Notes: a model not told the origin generated them from the letters alone. 64,000 nt of DNA from CATOSP01 sp965205385 (GCA_965205385.1 CBDBGS010000008.1:1116001-1180000); one strand, 5' to 3'. Positions 24,310-33,565 are shown, counted from the stretch's first letter. Numbers and translations are program-made.

Positions 24310-25657
24310 GGGGCTCTTCCTCCAGCAGCGTCCTGGCGCGGTCCAACTCCTGGGCGACCCGAAGCGGAGCTGTTCCACCGGGGTTGTCTCTGGCAGCCGC
24401 GGAACTGGCCGGGGTGACCCGGAATACTCCTTCGTCGAACTGGTCAGAGAAACGCTGAAATTCACTGAGGGTCAGGTCAAGCAATTCTTTCCCGAGAGAC
24501 TCGCAATAGCCGCAGAGGTCCCGCATGATGCCGTGCGCCTCGCGAAAGGGCACACCCTTGCCCACCAGGTAATCGGCCAGGTCTGTGGCCAAAACGAAGC
24601 TCTCCCCGGCCAAACGGGTAACACGGCCGGTGTTCAGGGTTAGTCCACCTAGCATCCCTCGAAACACGGTCAATGTCGCAAGGAGGGTATCTGTCGTGTC
24701 GAAGAACCCTTCCTTGTCTTCTTGGAGGTCACGGTTGTAAGTCAGGGGCAACCCTTTCAACACGGTGAGCAGCCCCATAAGGTTGCCGTAGACGCGCCCG
24801 GTCTTTCCCCGGGCCAACTCGGCGAAGTCGGGGTTGCGTTTTTGCGGCATGATGCTGCTGCCGGTGGTGAATTCGTCACTCAGGCGGATAAACTCGAACT
24901 CCCGGCTGGACCAGAGAACGATCTCTTCCGCCATCCGGGAAAGGTGCATCATGCAGATCGATGCCGCCGACAAGTATTCCAGCAGGAAATCCCGGTCTGA
25001 GACCGCGTCCATGCTGTTGGAACTGATGCGGCCGAACCCCAACTCTCGGGCAAGGTATTCCCGGTCGGTCGGGTAGGTGACGCCCGCCAGGGCTCCGCTG
25101 CCCAGCGGTAGGACATCGGTGCGGCGGTAGCAGTCGCGGAACCGCTCTATGTCGCGCTGGAACATCTGGAAGTAGGAAAGTACGTGGTGCGCGAATAACA
25201 CCGGCTGCGCGCGCTGCAGGTGCGTGTATCCGGGCATTACAACTTCGATGTGCTGTCCGGCGAGGGACACAAGAGCCCCTTGTACCTCTCGAAGGCCCTT
25301 GATAGTAGCGGAGATGGCCTCCTTGGTGTAGAGCCGCATATCCAGGGCCACCTGGTCGTTACGGGACCTCCCCGTATGCAACCGTCCGGCCGCCGGGCCT
25401 ATGAGCTGGTGCAGCCTGCTCTCGATGTTCATGTGCAGGTCTTCCAGGGAGGCGTCCCAAGGGAAATCTCCGGACTCGATCTCCTCCCGGACCCTGCCAA
25501 GGCCCTCGACGATTAGGCCCGCGTCTTCTTCGCTGATGATGCCCTGCCGGGCCAGCATTCGGGCATGCACGATGGAACCGGCGATGTCTTGCTGGTAGAG
25601 CCGCTGGTCGTAGTGGATGGATACCGTGTACTGGCTGTAGTTGTCCATGGAGGTCAT
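24299..25657 (-). CDS. argH: Argininosuccinate lyase
   Basis: A 452-residue lyase for the last step of arginine synthesis. Signature GSSIMPQKRNPDFAEL and TGRSRNDQVALDMRL are intact. The protein starts MTSMDNYSQYTVSIHYDQRL; the WGGRF segment that normally precedes this region is missing, and an in-frame stop directly upstream rules out a longer protein. About 10-15 N-terminal residues are therefore absent compared with the family. Weak ribosome-binding site; the start is three bases after the stop of the protease-like gene, so coupling is likely. Confidence 0.94.
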   Translation of the reverse strand: MTSMDNYSQYTVSIHYDQRLYQQDIAGSIVHARMLARQGIISEEDAGLIVEGLGRVREEIESGDFPWDASLEDLHMNIESRLHQLIGPAAGRLHTGRSRNDQVALDMRLYTKEAISATIKGLREVQGALVSLAGQHIEVVMPGYTHLQRAQPVLFAHHVLSYFQMFQRDIERFRDCYRRTDVLPLGSGALAGVTYPTDREYLARELGFGRISSNSMDAVSDRDFLLEYLSAASICMMHLSRMAEEIVLWSSREFEFIRLSDEFTTGSSIMPQKRNPDFAELARGKTGRVYGNLMGLLTVLKGLPLTYNRDLQEDKEGFFDTTDTLLATLTVFRGMLGGLTLNTGRVTRLAGESFVLATDLADYLVGKGVPFREAHGIMRDLCGYCESLGKELLDLTLSEFQRFSDQFDEGVFRVTPASSAAARDNPGGTAPLRVAQELDRARTLLEEEPHGI

Positions 25658-25660
25658 ATT

Positions 25661-26017
25661 TCAGAGAATCATTGGGATTTCCCTGAGTTCGCGGCGCAAC
25701 GGGTCCAGAGCCAGCCCCAGAGCCTCCAGGGTCAATGCACCTAGGAGCAGACTGTCGTTGGGCTCCCCGAACATAACATCCGCCCCTCCAATGCGCTCAC
25801 CATACTTGAACCCGGCGATTCCCCGCTCCCGCGAGATCCTCGACCCATCAGCCAGGCGGAACTGTTGTTCAGCGTGGGGCTTGATTCCCAGATTCTCCAG
25901 GATATTTCGGGGAACCACCAAGTAGACCGCGCCTGAGTCGGCCAACAACTCTACTTCTTCGGTTAAGTCAAGATTCGAAGGATTGGTGATCTCTATGGTC
26001 AGATGTGTCAGTCCCAT
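25661..26017 (-). CDS. Retropepsin-like protein, clan AA, DSG variant
   Basis: A 118-residue protein with LLADSGAVYLVVP in place of the usual D-T-G and with LLLGALTLEALGLALDP as the second signature. DSG is a functional variant in some retropepsins, so activity is possible. FGEPNDSLLLGA is typical of short bacterial members. ATG 26017 follows GAGGG; it sits between the TIM-barrel gene and argH in the same operon. Compare the DTG member at 20718. Confidence 0.75.
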   Translation of the reverse strand: MGLTHLTIEITNPSNLDLTEEVELLADSGAVYLVVPRNILENLGIKPHAEQQFRLADGSRISRERGIAGFKYGERIGGADVMFGEPNDSLLLGALTLEALGLALDPLRRELREIPMIL

Positions 26018-26041
26018 CACGCCCTCACACAGATTTGATGA

Positions 26042-26860
26042 CTAAACAGAGCCCAAGTAAGCGTAGCTGGACGCCAGGTTGTCGAATACATGTTGGTCCG
26101 GAGGGATCTCCATGACGGCGGCGCCCTCGTATCCTTTTTGGTCCAAGATCTCCTGCATCTTCAAGCAGTCCAGATCGCCAGTGTCCACGCTGGGAAGCGC
26201 CGCGCCGTGGCGGGCCTGCTTGAAGTGGACTATCTTGAGCATGTCCAGGGGCAGGGCGTTCAACTCGGCCAGGGGATCGCTGTCTGGGTGGCGGCGAAGT
26301 TGGTTTGTAGGGTCGGGGCATAAGCCGAGGTAGGCCCCCTGTTCAGGAGTGAGGCGCGCCCGGGCCTCACGAGTCAACAGAGCCATGCTGCGCAGCGGTT
26401 GTCCGGAGTTTTCCACGGACAGGATGACGCCCTGATTCGCGGCTTCCCGTGCAAGGTCGGCCAGACCCAGCGCCTCGCCTGGAAGGTCGGCGGCCTGTTC
26501 CCAGGGCTCGGCGGTGGTGTTGGGGTCGACCATGCGCAGGTGAGGCGTGTCTCTGCCGACGATCTTCGCGGCCTCGAGCGCGGCCTGGAACTGTTCTCCC
26601 GCTGGGGTGGCTTCTTCGGTGAGGCAGGGGTAAGCCATTGCCAGGTCGAAGGTCATGTCTGGGAATGAGTCGACCACAGCCTGCAATCGAGGCAGGACTG
26701 GCCGCCACTCCGTTCCCTCGCCAGCCTCACAATCTCCTAGGCAGGTCTGACGTAGCTCAACATGCCGGGCGCCTCGGCTTCGGGCCTCCTGGATGAGTGT
26801 TCCGAGGTCCTGATCGGCCAGTTGCAGCCGCCAGGAATTTGTTATCGCTCCAGGAATCAT
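26042..26860 (-). CDS. Sugar phosphate isomerase/epimerase-like TIM barrel
   Basis: A 272-residue protein of the xylose isomerase-like/AP endonuclease 2 fold. Visible metal-site candidates are VELRQTC, ILSVENSGQ (Glu), YLGLCPDPTN (Asp), IVHFKQARH (His) and AAVMEIPPD (Glu), in the expected order. Relatives include inosose dehydratase, hydroxypyruvate isomerase and sugar epimerases; the substrate cannot be chosen. AGGAGG upstream of the ATG. First gene of an operon with a protease-like gene, argH and rpe. Confidence 0.78.
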   Translation of the reverse strand: MIPGAITNSWRLQLADQDLGTLIQEARSRGARHVELRQTCLGDCEAGEGTEWRPVLPRLQAVVDSFPDMTFDLAMAYPCLTEEATPAGEQFQAALEAAKIVGRDTPHLRMVDPNTTAEPWEQAADLPGEALGLADLAREAANQGVILSVENSGQPLRSMALLTREARARLTPEQGAYLGLCPDPTNQLRRHPDSDPLAELNALPLDMLKIVHFKQARHGAALPSVDTGDLDCLKMQEILDQKGYEGAAVMEIPPDQHVFDNLASSYAYLGSV

Positions 26861-26921
26861 GACCTTCCTCCTGCAAAATGTGGGTAAAATATTGCTGGTT
26901 AGCCTACGGTGTGTGCGCCTT

Positions 26922-26950
26922 ATATTAGTGCCATGCTAATGCTTTGTCAC
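26922..26950 (-). promoter_or_regulatory. Promoter of the TIM barrel-argH-rpe operon
   Basis: GTGACA (26950-26945) and TAATAT (26927-26922) are 17 bases apart on the minus strand, about 60 bases before the first start codon. Confidence 0.5.
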
Positions 26951-27050
26951 TATCGGGCAAGCGGCCCAATGGGGGTCCGCAGGTCAGGCAATGGGCAAGA
27001 TCCAAGCCCGGCCAATTACAGCCCTGTGCTAGAATTAGCCAGAGGACGAA

Positions 27051-27398
27051 ATGACCCAACTAACAAGGCAAAAATGTGTGGCATGCCGTCGCGATTCTCC
27101 GCCCGTGACCGATGTCGAGGTAGCTGAACTCGCGCCGCAGGTGCCTGACTGGGACATGGTTACAGAAGAGGGAATCCGCAAGCTGGACCGCGTCTTCCGT
27201 TTCAAGGACTTCGAGCAGGCATTGAGCTTCACCAAGGCAGTAGGTGAAGCCGCTGATTTGGAAGGACATCATCCCAGGCTTGTGACCGAGTGGAGGCGGG
27301 TCAAGGTGACCTGGTGGACCCACAAGATAAGAGACCTACACGTCAACGATTTCATTATGGCCGCCAAGTCCGACGTTATATTCCAGAGGACAGCATGA
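27051..27398 (+). CDS. Pterin-4a-carbinolamine dehydratase
   Basis: A 115-residue PCD/DCoH protein that dehydrates 4a-hydroxy-tetrahydrobiopterin. The active-site stretch EGHHPRLVTEWRRVKVTWW and the closing LHVNDFIMAAKSD are diagnostic. The N-terminus carries CVACRRD, a CxxC not found in most members. TAGAAT at about 27032 is a possible -10 box with a very short leader. The stop overlaps the luciferase-like gene by four bases (ATGA). No aromatic amino acid hydroxylase is visible nearby, so a second role, such as molybdopterin-related, is possible. Confidence 0.88.
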   Translation: MTQLTRQKCVACRRDSPPVTDVEVAELAPQVPDWDMVTEEGIRKLDRVFRFKDFEQALSFTKAVGEAADLEGHHPRLVTEWRRVKVTWWTHKIRDLHVNDFIMAAKSDVIFQRTA

Positions 27399-28417
27399 GA
27401 GTAATATACCGCCTCCATTCCAACGACTTGAACGCGGTGGCTTCTGAAGCCTCGTGGGCAGAGTCGATGGGATACGACGGCGTATCCAGCAGCGAGACTT
27501 CCAACGACCCGTTTATCCCCCTGATTTTGGCGGCCACCAGCACGTCCAGAGTGACATTGGAGACCAGGGTCGCCATCGCCTTTCCCAGGTCGCCGATGGT
27601 GGTGGCCCACACCAGCCGGGACATACAGGACCTTTCCAGAGGGAGATTCCGGCTAGGACTAGGAACGCAGGTCAAGGGCCATATCGAAAGGCGCTTTTCC
27701 ACTCAGTGGGCGCCGCCGGGTCCCAGACTCCGGGAATACGTGGCGTCGCTGCGGCACATCTGGGACTGTTGGGCGAACGGCTCCAGACTCGACTACCAGG
27801 GTAAACATTACCAGTTTTCGCTGATGACCCCGTTCTTTAATCCGGGGCCGTCAGCGTATGATCCTCCCCAAGTGTTCACAGGGGCGGTCAACGGCTATAA
27901 CTGCCGGGTCGCGGGAGAGGTGTGCGACGGCCTCATGCTTCACAGCCTCACCTCGGCGGAATATGTGCGCGATATCGTGCGCCCCGGTGTGGCCCAAGGA
28001 GCGGATAGGGCGGAACGTCCGGAGTCTGACATCAAGGTAAGCGGCGGGGGATTTATCATCACCGGTCCCAACCAGTCCAGTATCCGGGAAGCCAAGGCCG
28101 AAGTCCGGAGGCGAATCGCGTTCTATGCCTCGACCCGCACCTACTTCCCCGTACTGGAATGCCATGGTTTCAACGAGATCGGTCCGCAGCTTCACCAGAT
28201 GTCACTGCGGGGCGAATGGGCGGAAATGGGGGAGCTGATCAGCGATGAAATGCTCGATGCCTTTGCCGTTATTGGAGAATATGACGAGATAGCCGATAAG
28301 TACCTGGAAAGGTACAGTGGTCTATTGGACGAGATGAGCCTGTCCCTAACGACCAGCGAACCCGTGGAAGAAGCCCAGTTGCGCAGGATAATCAGCCGGT
28401 TCCACGAAGCGAATTGA
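27395..28417 (+). CDS. Luciferase-like (LLM class) flavin-dependent oxidoreductase
   Basis: A 340-residue TIM-barrel oxidoreductase. Features: MGYDGVSSSETSNDPFIPL, VTLETRVAIAFPRSPM, GRFRLGLGTQVKGHIERRFS and LMTPFFNPGP, which resemble the group of putative F420-dependent enzymes known from mycobacteria (MSMEG_2256-like). The cofactor, FMN or F420, cannot be decided. Start ATG 27395, coupled to the PCD gene by an ATGA overlap. The second such enzyme at 47284 is of a different subgroup. Confidence 0.85.
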   Translation: MRVIYRLHSNDLNAVASEASWAESMGYDGVSSSETSNDPFIPLILAATSTSRVTLETRVAIAFPRSPMVVAHTSRDIQDLSRGRFRLGLGTQVKGHIERRFSTQWAPPGPRLREYVASLRHIWDCWANGSRLDYQGKHYQFSLMTPFFNPGPSAYDPPQVFTGAVNGYNCRVAGEVCDGLMLHSLTSAEYVRDIVRPGVAQGADRAERPESDIKVSGGGFIITGPNQSSIREAKAEVRRRIAFYASTRTYFPVLECHGFNEIGPQLHQMSLRGEWAEMGELISDEMLDAFAVIGEYDEIADKYLERYSGLLDEMSLSLTTSEPVEEAQLRRIISRFHEAN

Positions 28418-28453
28418 CGTTCGCCACTGGCCCCAAATCAGGATTTCAAGCCG

Positions 28454-29250
28454 ATGGATGAACGGCTGCGGATCATCAGAAAGAACTGGAATGAACGAAC
28501 TCCGGTCCATGCGGCGTCCGAATTCTATGACGTGGAAAGTTTCAAGTCCGGGAGGATAACCCTCAAAGAGGTCGAGCTCAGAGAAATCGGTGACGTTTCC
28601 GGAAAGACACTCCTCCACCTCCAATGCCACTTTGGTTTAGACACAATGTCTTGGTCGCGCTTAGGAGCCAAGGCGACCGGCGTAGACTTCTCCGACGCGG
28701 CAATCGGTCTCGCCCGACAACTGAACGACGAGACCGGGACGGATGTCCAGTTCATCTGCTCGAACATTTATGATCTACCAGGTGTGCTTGACGCAGAATT
28801 CGACATAGTATTTACATCTTATGGAGTCCTTTGCTGGCTGCCGGATCTGGAAGGATGGGCCACCGTGATCGACCACTTCCTAAGACCGGGCGGCACATTC
28901 TATATCGTCGACGGTCACCCGTTCATGGGGGTCTTCGAGTCTTCGGAGTCGGGTGACATGCTACCGTTGCACGGGTATTTCCACCGTGAATTGTTTTTGA
29001 GGGCAACGAACCGAGCTACACCGGTTCAGCGAAACTGATCAAAAGCCCGGTCTATGAGTGGCAGCACAGCCTCGGCGACATCGTCACAGCATTGGCGAAG
29101 GTCAGTCTGAGTATAGAGTTTCTTCACGAATTCCCGGTCGGCTACCACCAGGCTTTCCCTAATATGAATCAGGGCGCCGACGGCGGATGGCGGTTCCCGG
29201 AACAAAACGACTCTTTCCCCCAATTGTTCTCTATCAGGGCTACGAAGTGA
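28454..29250 (+). pseudogene. Class I SAM-dependent methyltransferase with a frameshift
   Basis: Codons from the ATG at 28454 give KTLLHLQCHFGLDTMSW (SAM-binding motif I), GVDFSDAAIGLAR and FDIVFTSYGVLCWLPD, then run into a stop near 29038. From about 28993 another frame continues the protein: VFEGNEPSYTGSAKL, VYEWQHSLGDIVTAL, LSIEFLHEFPVGYHQAFPNM, ending LFSIRATK and TGA at 29248-29250. Total length 797 lacks one base; the change lies near GAATTGTTTTTGAG (28988-29001). Intact it would be about 265 residues. Natural decay or a run-length sequencing error are both possible. Confidence 0.82.
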
Positions 29251-29576
29251 AATAGGGAGTTCGCCCTTAGCGCGAAGGACCTGAGGAGACCACCTCGGAT
29301 TGTACCGCTAAATCCCCTTCCAACGAGACTCCAATCCCCTCGACGGTAAATCCCTCCCGAAGAGCGGCGCATCGAGTCAGTTCGAATAGGCGGTTGAAAT
29401 GAGCATCTCGTTCTTACAGGTCTCAGCGGGGGCACCCATTCCAACCGCATACTCCCGGTCCAAGCTAGCCGGTTGGTTGTTCACGCATGACGGCCTATGA
29501 AAGTTGCGTCGAAACACCGCAACATTGTAGGCGCCCAGGTTAGACACACCCCTAATGGCCCGAAGCAGAGGTACCA
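29251..29576. other. Intergenic region, nothing recognised
   Basis: About 325 bases between the broken and the intact methyltransferase. No frame looks coding and no clear repeat or terminator is visible. The nearest ribosome-binding site is AGAGGT just before 29577. Confidence 0.5.
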
Positions 29577-30329
29577 ATGGACGACTTCCAAATGCAGACC
29601 TACGGTGACCGAATCGCCGATGTCTACGACGAGATTTACGCCCACGTAAGTACGCCTGCAGTAATTGAGCCGATGTTAGACGTATTGGCGGACTTGGCCG
29701 GAGAAGCGCGAGCCTTAGAGCTGGGTATAGGTACCGGGCGCGTTGCGTTGCCTCTGGCAAGGCGGGGAGTGGAAGTCCACGGTATAGAGTCCTCAGAATC
29801 GATGGTGACGCGACTCCGCGAGAAGCCAGGCGGGCTGGAAATTCCCATTACGTTGGGTGACCTCGTTGACGCCGGTGTGGGGGGAGGATACGCACTGGTC
29901 TACGTGGTCTTCAGTACGTTCTTTGCCCCGCTGACCCAGGAAGCCCAGGTCGAGTGTTTCCAGAATGTCGCCCGAAGCCTGGCCTACGGCGGCGTGTTCT
30001 TAATAGAGGCCTTCGTGCCGGACCCTTCGCGGTTCGATCGAGGACAGAACATCCAGGCAGGCATCGTGGAGACGGACCGCATCTCCATAGACCTGACCAG
30101 GCATGACCCAGTCGCCCAGATTGCAACGTCCTCCCACCTCTTCATTTCGGAGAGTGGGATACGCCTCTTCCCGGTGCAAATACGCTATGCTTGGCCATCC
30201 GAGTTGGACCTGATGGCCAGATTGGCCGGCATGAGGTTACGATATCGTTGGGGCGATTGGAGTCGGACCCCCTTTACCGCGGCCAGCGCCAATCATATTT
30301 CGGTTTACGAACTGGTAGGGTCCCGTTAG
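29577..30329 (+). CDS. Class I SAM-dependent methyltransferase
   Basis: A 250-residue methyltransferase. Features: YGDRIADVYDEIY, the SAM site ALELGIGTGRVALPLARRGV (about residue 41), GIESSESMVTRLREK, and a Phe-rich motif YVVFSTFFAPLTQEAQ. The substrate is unknown. It is preceded by another, broken methyltransferase with low similarity, and is followed by a convergent PIG-L gene. Confidence 0.82.
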   Translation: MDDFQMQTYGDRIADVYDEIYAHVSTPAVIEPMLDVLADLAGEARALELGIGTGRVALPLARRGVEVHGIESSESMVTRLREKPGGLEIPITLGDLVDAGVGGGYALVYVVFSTFFAPLTQEAQVECFQNVARSLAYGGVFLIEAFVPDPSRFDRGQNIQAGIVETDRISIDLTRHDPVAQIATSSHLFISESGIRLFPVQIRYAWPSELDLMARLAGMRLRYRWGDWSRTPFTAASANHISVYELVGSR

Positions 30330-30386
30330 CTCCCGGATTGGCCAGCCCGAGTTAGAGCACAGGTTTAACCGGAATTCGGGAAGTCC

Positions 30387-31130
30387 CTAAGTGTATAGGA
30401 ACTGCCAGCCCAAGGAGCCGATTTCGAACTTGATCCTACGGAAGGATTCCGCGTAAGGGAGTCCCGTTCTCTCGGAGCTGCGGGATGCCCAATTCCTCAT
30501 GCGGGCGGCCCTGTCCACCATTCTCCCACCCATCTGGCTTGCATGTTTAGACAAGGAGTCGATCTTGTCGTCCATATGGTGTTCGATGTCCACGCAAACG
30601 TCGGGCGCTTCGCTTCCCCACAGATAGGCTTCCTTTACCCGGTGCGGTTCCAACCCTTCTCCGGTGATTTGCTCCGGGAAATGCAGGTGGCTCCAGGCAT
30701 ACGTGTAGGCCGCGTCCAAGGCCACCTGTCCGCTCATCCGGTGGTCCCGGTGGGTGTGGCTAACGCTGCGGTATGGGTCGATCGCCATGACCACGTCGGG
30801 CTTGTGCGTCCTGATCGCGCGGACCACCTGGCTCCGGAAAAGCATGGAGTCTTCGAGCCCGCCGTCTGGATAGGACAGGTATACGACGTCCTTCGCCCCA
30901 AGCACACCGGCTGCTTCCTGCTGTTCCCGTTCCCTGGTAGCCGCGAGATTGGGGGAGGTCATTTCACGGTCCGACGTACCCTTGTCGCCATTGGTGCAAA
31001 GCACTATGACGACCTCCGTCCCGGATTCCCTGATCCATTTGGATAGGGTGCCGCCGCATCCCCCTTCGCAATCGTCGGGATGGGGTGTGACCGCCATCGC
31101 CCGTCTGGGCGGTTCGGTGATTATTTCCAT
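30387..31130 (-). CDS. PIG-L family deacetylase (LmbE-like)
   Basis: A 247-residue zinc hydrolase. HPDDCEGGCGGTL is the N-terminal metal motif (H, D, D) and SHTHRDHRMSG supplies the third His. Relatives deacetylate GlcNAc-linked substrates or amidohydrolyse mycothiol/bacillithiol precursors; the true substrate here is unknown. ATG 31130 with AAAGGA about 12 bases upstream. The gene is 42 bases downstream of the aldehyde dehydrogenase on the same strand. Confidence 0.87.
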   Translation of the reverse strand: MEIITEPPRRAMAVTPHPDDCEGGCGGTLSKWIRESGTEVVIVLCTNGDKGTSDREMTSPNLAATREREQQEAAGVLGAKDVVYLSYPDGGLEDSMLFRSQVVRAIRTHKPDVVMAIDPYRSVSHTHRDHRMSGQVALDAAYTYAWSHLHFPEQITGEGLEPHRVKEAYLWGSEAPDVCVDIEHHMDDKIDSLSKHASQMGGRMVDRAARMRNWASRSSERTGLPYAESFRRIKFEIGSLGWQFLYT

Positions 31131-31172
31131 GTCTAGCTTGGTCCTTTCTGGTCTATGCGGCTGAACGGTCTA

Positions 31173-32582
31173 CTAGTGGAAAACCACCATCTTTAGCTCG
31201 GTCATCTCATGCACTGCGTAGCCAGGTCCCTCCTTGCCCATGCCGCTGTCCTTGAGACCGCCGTAGGGCATCAGGTCGGCCCGCCACTGGGGATGAGAGT
31301 TGATGTGGAGGTTACCCGAGTGGACCTCTTTCGCGAACCGCATGGCCCAATCAATATTTTGGGTGAAGATGCCCGCTGACAGGCCGAACCGGCTGTCGTT
31401 GGCCTTGGCAATGGCGTCGTCGATGTCGTCAAATGCGGCGACGGCGACCGCCGGGCCGAACAGCTCTTCGCGGGATACCCTCATGTCTGCGGTGGTGTCA
31501 GCAACTACCGTGGGAGCGTGCATCGTGCCTTCGTGGTCGCCTCCGGCGATGACCCGTGCGCCGCTTTGGACGGCTTCCGATATCCACTGGCCCACTCGGT
31601 CAGCGTCGCTGGCCCGGATCATGGGGCCCATTCGCACCGCTTCGTCCAGCGGGTTGCCGGTGGAGAAGGCTTCGGTGGGAGCGACCAGGGCGTCAAGAAA
31701 GTCGGCGTAAATGCGCCGGTCCGCGAACACGCGCTGGGTGGAGATGCAGACCTGACCGGCGTTGGCGAATCCGCTGGCCACGGTGGCGGCGGCGACCCTC
31801 TCCAGGTCGGCGTCGTTCATTACGATTAGGGGGCTGTTTGAACCCAGTTCCATCGTCACTTTCTTGATCCCGGCGTTGCGGCAAATGCGCTCGCCGATCT
31901 CCATGCTGCCGGTGAAGGTGATCTTTCGCACTCTTGGATCGCCGGTGAGGACGTCGCCGATCTCGCTGCCAGGCCCTGTGATGCACTGGATCGCTTCTTC
32001 TGGTAGTCCCGCTTCCAGTAGGAGCTCCACGAGCTTCAGAGCCGACAGTGGCGTATCGCCAGCGGGCTTGAGCACCACCGAGTTGCCTGCGGCCAAGGCT
32101 GGGCCGACCTTGTGGGAGACCAGGTTCAGAGGGAAGTTGAAGGGTGCAATGGCGGCCACGACCCCTACAGGTACGCGGATGGTGAACCCAAACTGGCTCA
32201 CGTTGCCCGGGGCCGCATCCAAGGGAACAGTCTCCCCGTGGAGCCGCTTGGCTTCTTCGGCGGAAAGTGTGATGGTCTGGATGGCCCTCTGGACCTCACC
32301 TCGTCCTTCGGAGATTACTTTTCCTTCTTCCAGGGTAATGGTCTGGCCCAGGTCTTCGACGCGCTCGGCCATCAAATCGGCGGTGCGGCGAAGGATCGCG
32401 TAGCGTTCGTAGGCGGGTAGCTTGGCCATCGCCGCCGCTCCCCTGACCGCGCTGGCAATAGCTTGGTCGACGTCCGCCGCCGTCCCCTTGGGGACGGTGT
32501 CGATCACGGTCTGGTCGAAGGGATTGAACACCGGGATGGTCTCAGGCCCATCGACCCAGTTGCCGTTTATATACATCCTCAT
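31173..32582 (-). CDS. NAD(P)-dependent aldehyde dehydrogenase
   Basis: A 469-residue ALDH. APFNFPLNLVSHKVGPAL marks the cofactor site, MELGSNSPLIV carries the general-base Glu, and NAGQVCIST the catalytic Cys. The closest named types from memory are lactaldehyde, succinate-semialdehyde and sulfoacetaldehyde dehydrogenases; substrate is open. The ATG at 32582 was preferred to a TTG two codons earlier because GGGAG is nine bases upstream. Forms a likely operon with the PIG-L gene. Confidence 0.9.
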   Translation of the reverse strand: MRMYINGNWVDGPETIPVFNPFDQTVIDTVPKGTAADVDQAIASAVRGAAAMAKLPAYERYAILRRTADLMAERVEDLGQTITLEEGKVISEGRGEVQRAIQTITLSAEEAKRLHGETVPLDAAPGNVSQFGFTIRVPVGVVAAIAPFNFPLNLVSHKVGPALAAGNSVVLKPAGDTPLSALKLVELLLEAGLPEEAIQCITGPGSEIGDVLTGDPRVRKITFTGSMEIGERICRNAGIKKVTMELGSNSPLIVMNDADLERVAAATVASGFANAGQVCISTQRVFADRRIYADFLDALVAPTEAFSTGNPLDEAVRMGPMIRASDADRVGQWISEAVQSGARVIAGGDHEGTMHAPTVVADTTADMRVSREELFGPAVAVAAFDDIDDAIAKANDSRFGLSAGIFTQNIDWAMRFAKEVHSGNLHINSHPQWRADLMPYGGLKDSGMGKEGPGYAVHEMTELKMVVFH

Positions 32583-32770
32583 GGCCAACGACTCCCAACA
32601 GCTAGATTTAGGTCCCTGGACTTCTCGGTGAGGCGGGTGCGGCTTCGCAGGCTGGAAAACGGCCGCAGCCCTGAGGCCGCCGCGAATTTAATCGAAATTG
32701 CTCCGCTTAGGATAGTCCCGGCAAGGACAGGCTGCAACCCGCTAAAAGCATTCCCAATATTGGGCAAAGT

Positions 32771-33478
32771 TCAATTGGTCAGTATCTTGGAGCGGCCCAA
32801 CCCGGTGACGGAGTAATGCCCCGACCTGCCCGGCACTCTCTCCAGCCACCGGAACTTGGTGCGGGCGGCGTTTCGGAGGGTCTGGGTGAAGTTGTGCGGC
32901 TGGAGCCATCCAACCCGGTCGAAAAGCTCCTCCAGGTCTTCCGCTGAGACGTTGTCCATCTCCAGGAACTGGGCCGCGCCTTCTGCCGCCACCACCACTT
33001 TGCGCATGTCGCCCAGCGGATTGGACGACTGACAGAAGTGGATAAACGCCAACTCGGCCGCCGCCGACCGCGCCGCCTGTTCGGCCTTTCGGCGGTCTGG
33101 TGGCGCGGACTCGGGAAAACGATCGGTTGAACGATCGGTTGATGGTAGCGCGGGGACATGTGGAGTCGAGGATTCGATTTCAGGCTGAATGCCCGGGGCC
33201 GGCCCCTCCGGGCTACCGGTATCCTCTGGGGAGGGGTCCTGGAGGATGTCGGGAGGCGGGGGGGCGGTGTCTTCCACCTTTTGAGGAGTGTCTACACTAC
33301 TACCCTTTTCCGTGGGTGCAGATCCATTTACGTTACCAGGGGTAGGATGGGACACCTGCATGAGGTCGCGGGGAAGGTCTCGAAGCACCAATCCGACGAT
33401 CTGATGGATGACCTCGGGTTCTTCAGATTCGAAGGTAATCTGGGCGTTATTCGGAAGAGTAATAGAGACCTTGACCAT
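32771..33478 (-). CDS. Conserved-looking protein of unknown function with Pro-rich linker
   Basis: A 235-residue protein that I do not recognise. Three parts: an N-terminal 40 residues of strands and a helix (VKVSITLPNNAQITFE, EVIHQIVGLVLRDLP), a Pro/Ser/Glu-rich linker of about 85 residues, and a C-terminal helical domain from about 140 (LAFIHFCQSS, VVVAAEGAAQFLEMDNVSAE, DRVGWLQPHNFTQTLRNA) that ends in a winged-helix-like stretch FRWLERVPGRSGHYSVTGLG. The last domain suggests nucleic-acid binding (inference). ATG 33478 with GGAGG upstream and its own promoter. Confidence 0.7.
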   Translation of the reverse strand: MVKVSITLPNNAQITFESEEPEVIHQIVGLVLRDLPRDLMQVSHPTPGNVNGSAPTEKGSSVDTPQKVEDTAPPPPDILQDPSPEDTGSPEGPAPGIQPEIESSTPHVPALPSTDRSTDRFPESAPPDRRKAEQAARSAAAELAFIHFCQSSNPLGDMRKVVVAAEGAAQFLEMDNVSAEDLEELFDRVGWLQPHNFTQTLRNAARTKFRWLERVPGRSGHYSVTGLGRSKILTN

Positions 33479-33536
33479 GCACCCCAACCCCCTCCGAATA
33501 TCCGCGCCTCCAATTCAGGAACCACGCGTGACTACA

Positions 33537-33565
33537 ATAGTACATAACATAAAGTGTACAGGCAA
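33537..33565 (-). promoter_or_regulatory. Promoter of the Pro-rich unknown gene
   Basis: TTGCCT (33565-33560) and TACTAT (33542-33537), 17 bases apart on the minus strand, in the gap between uvrC and the unknown gene. Confidence 0.45.
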
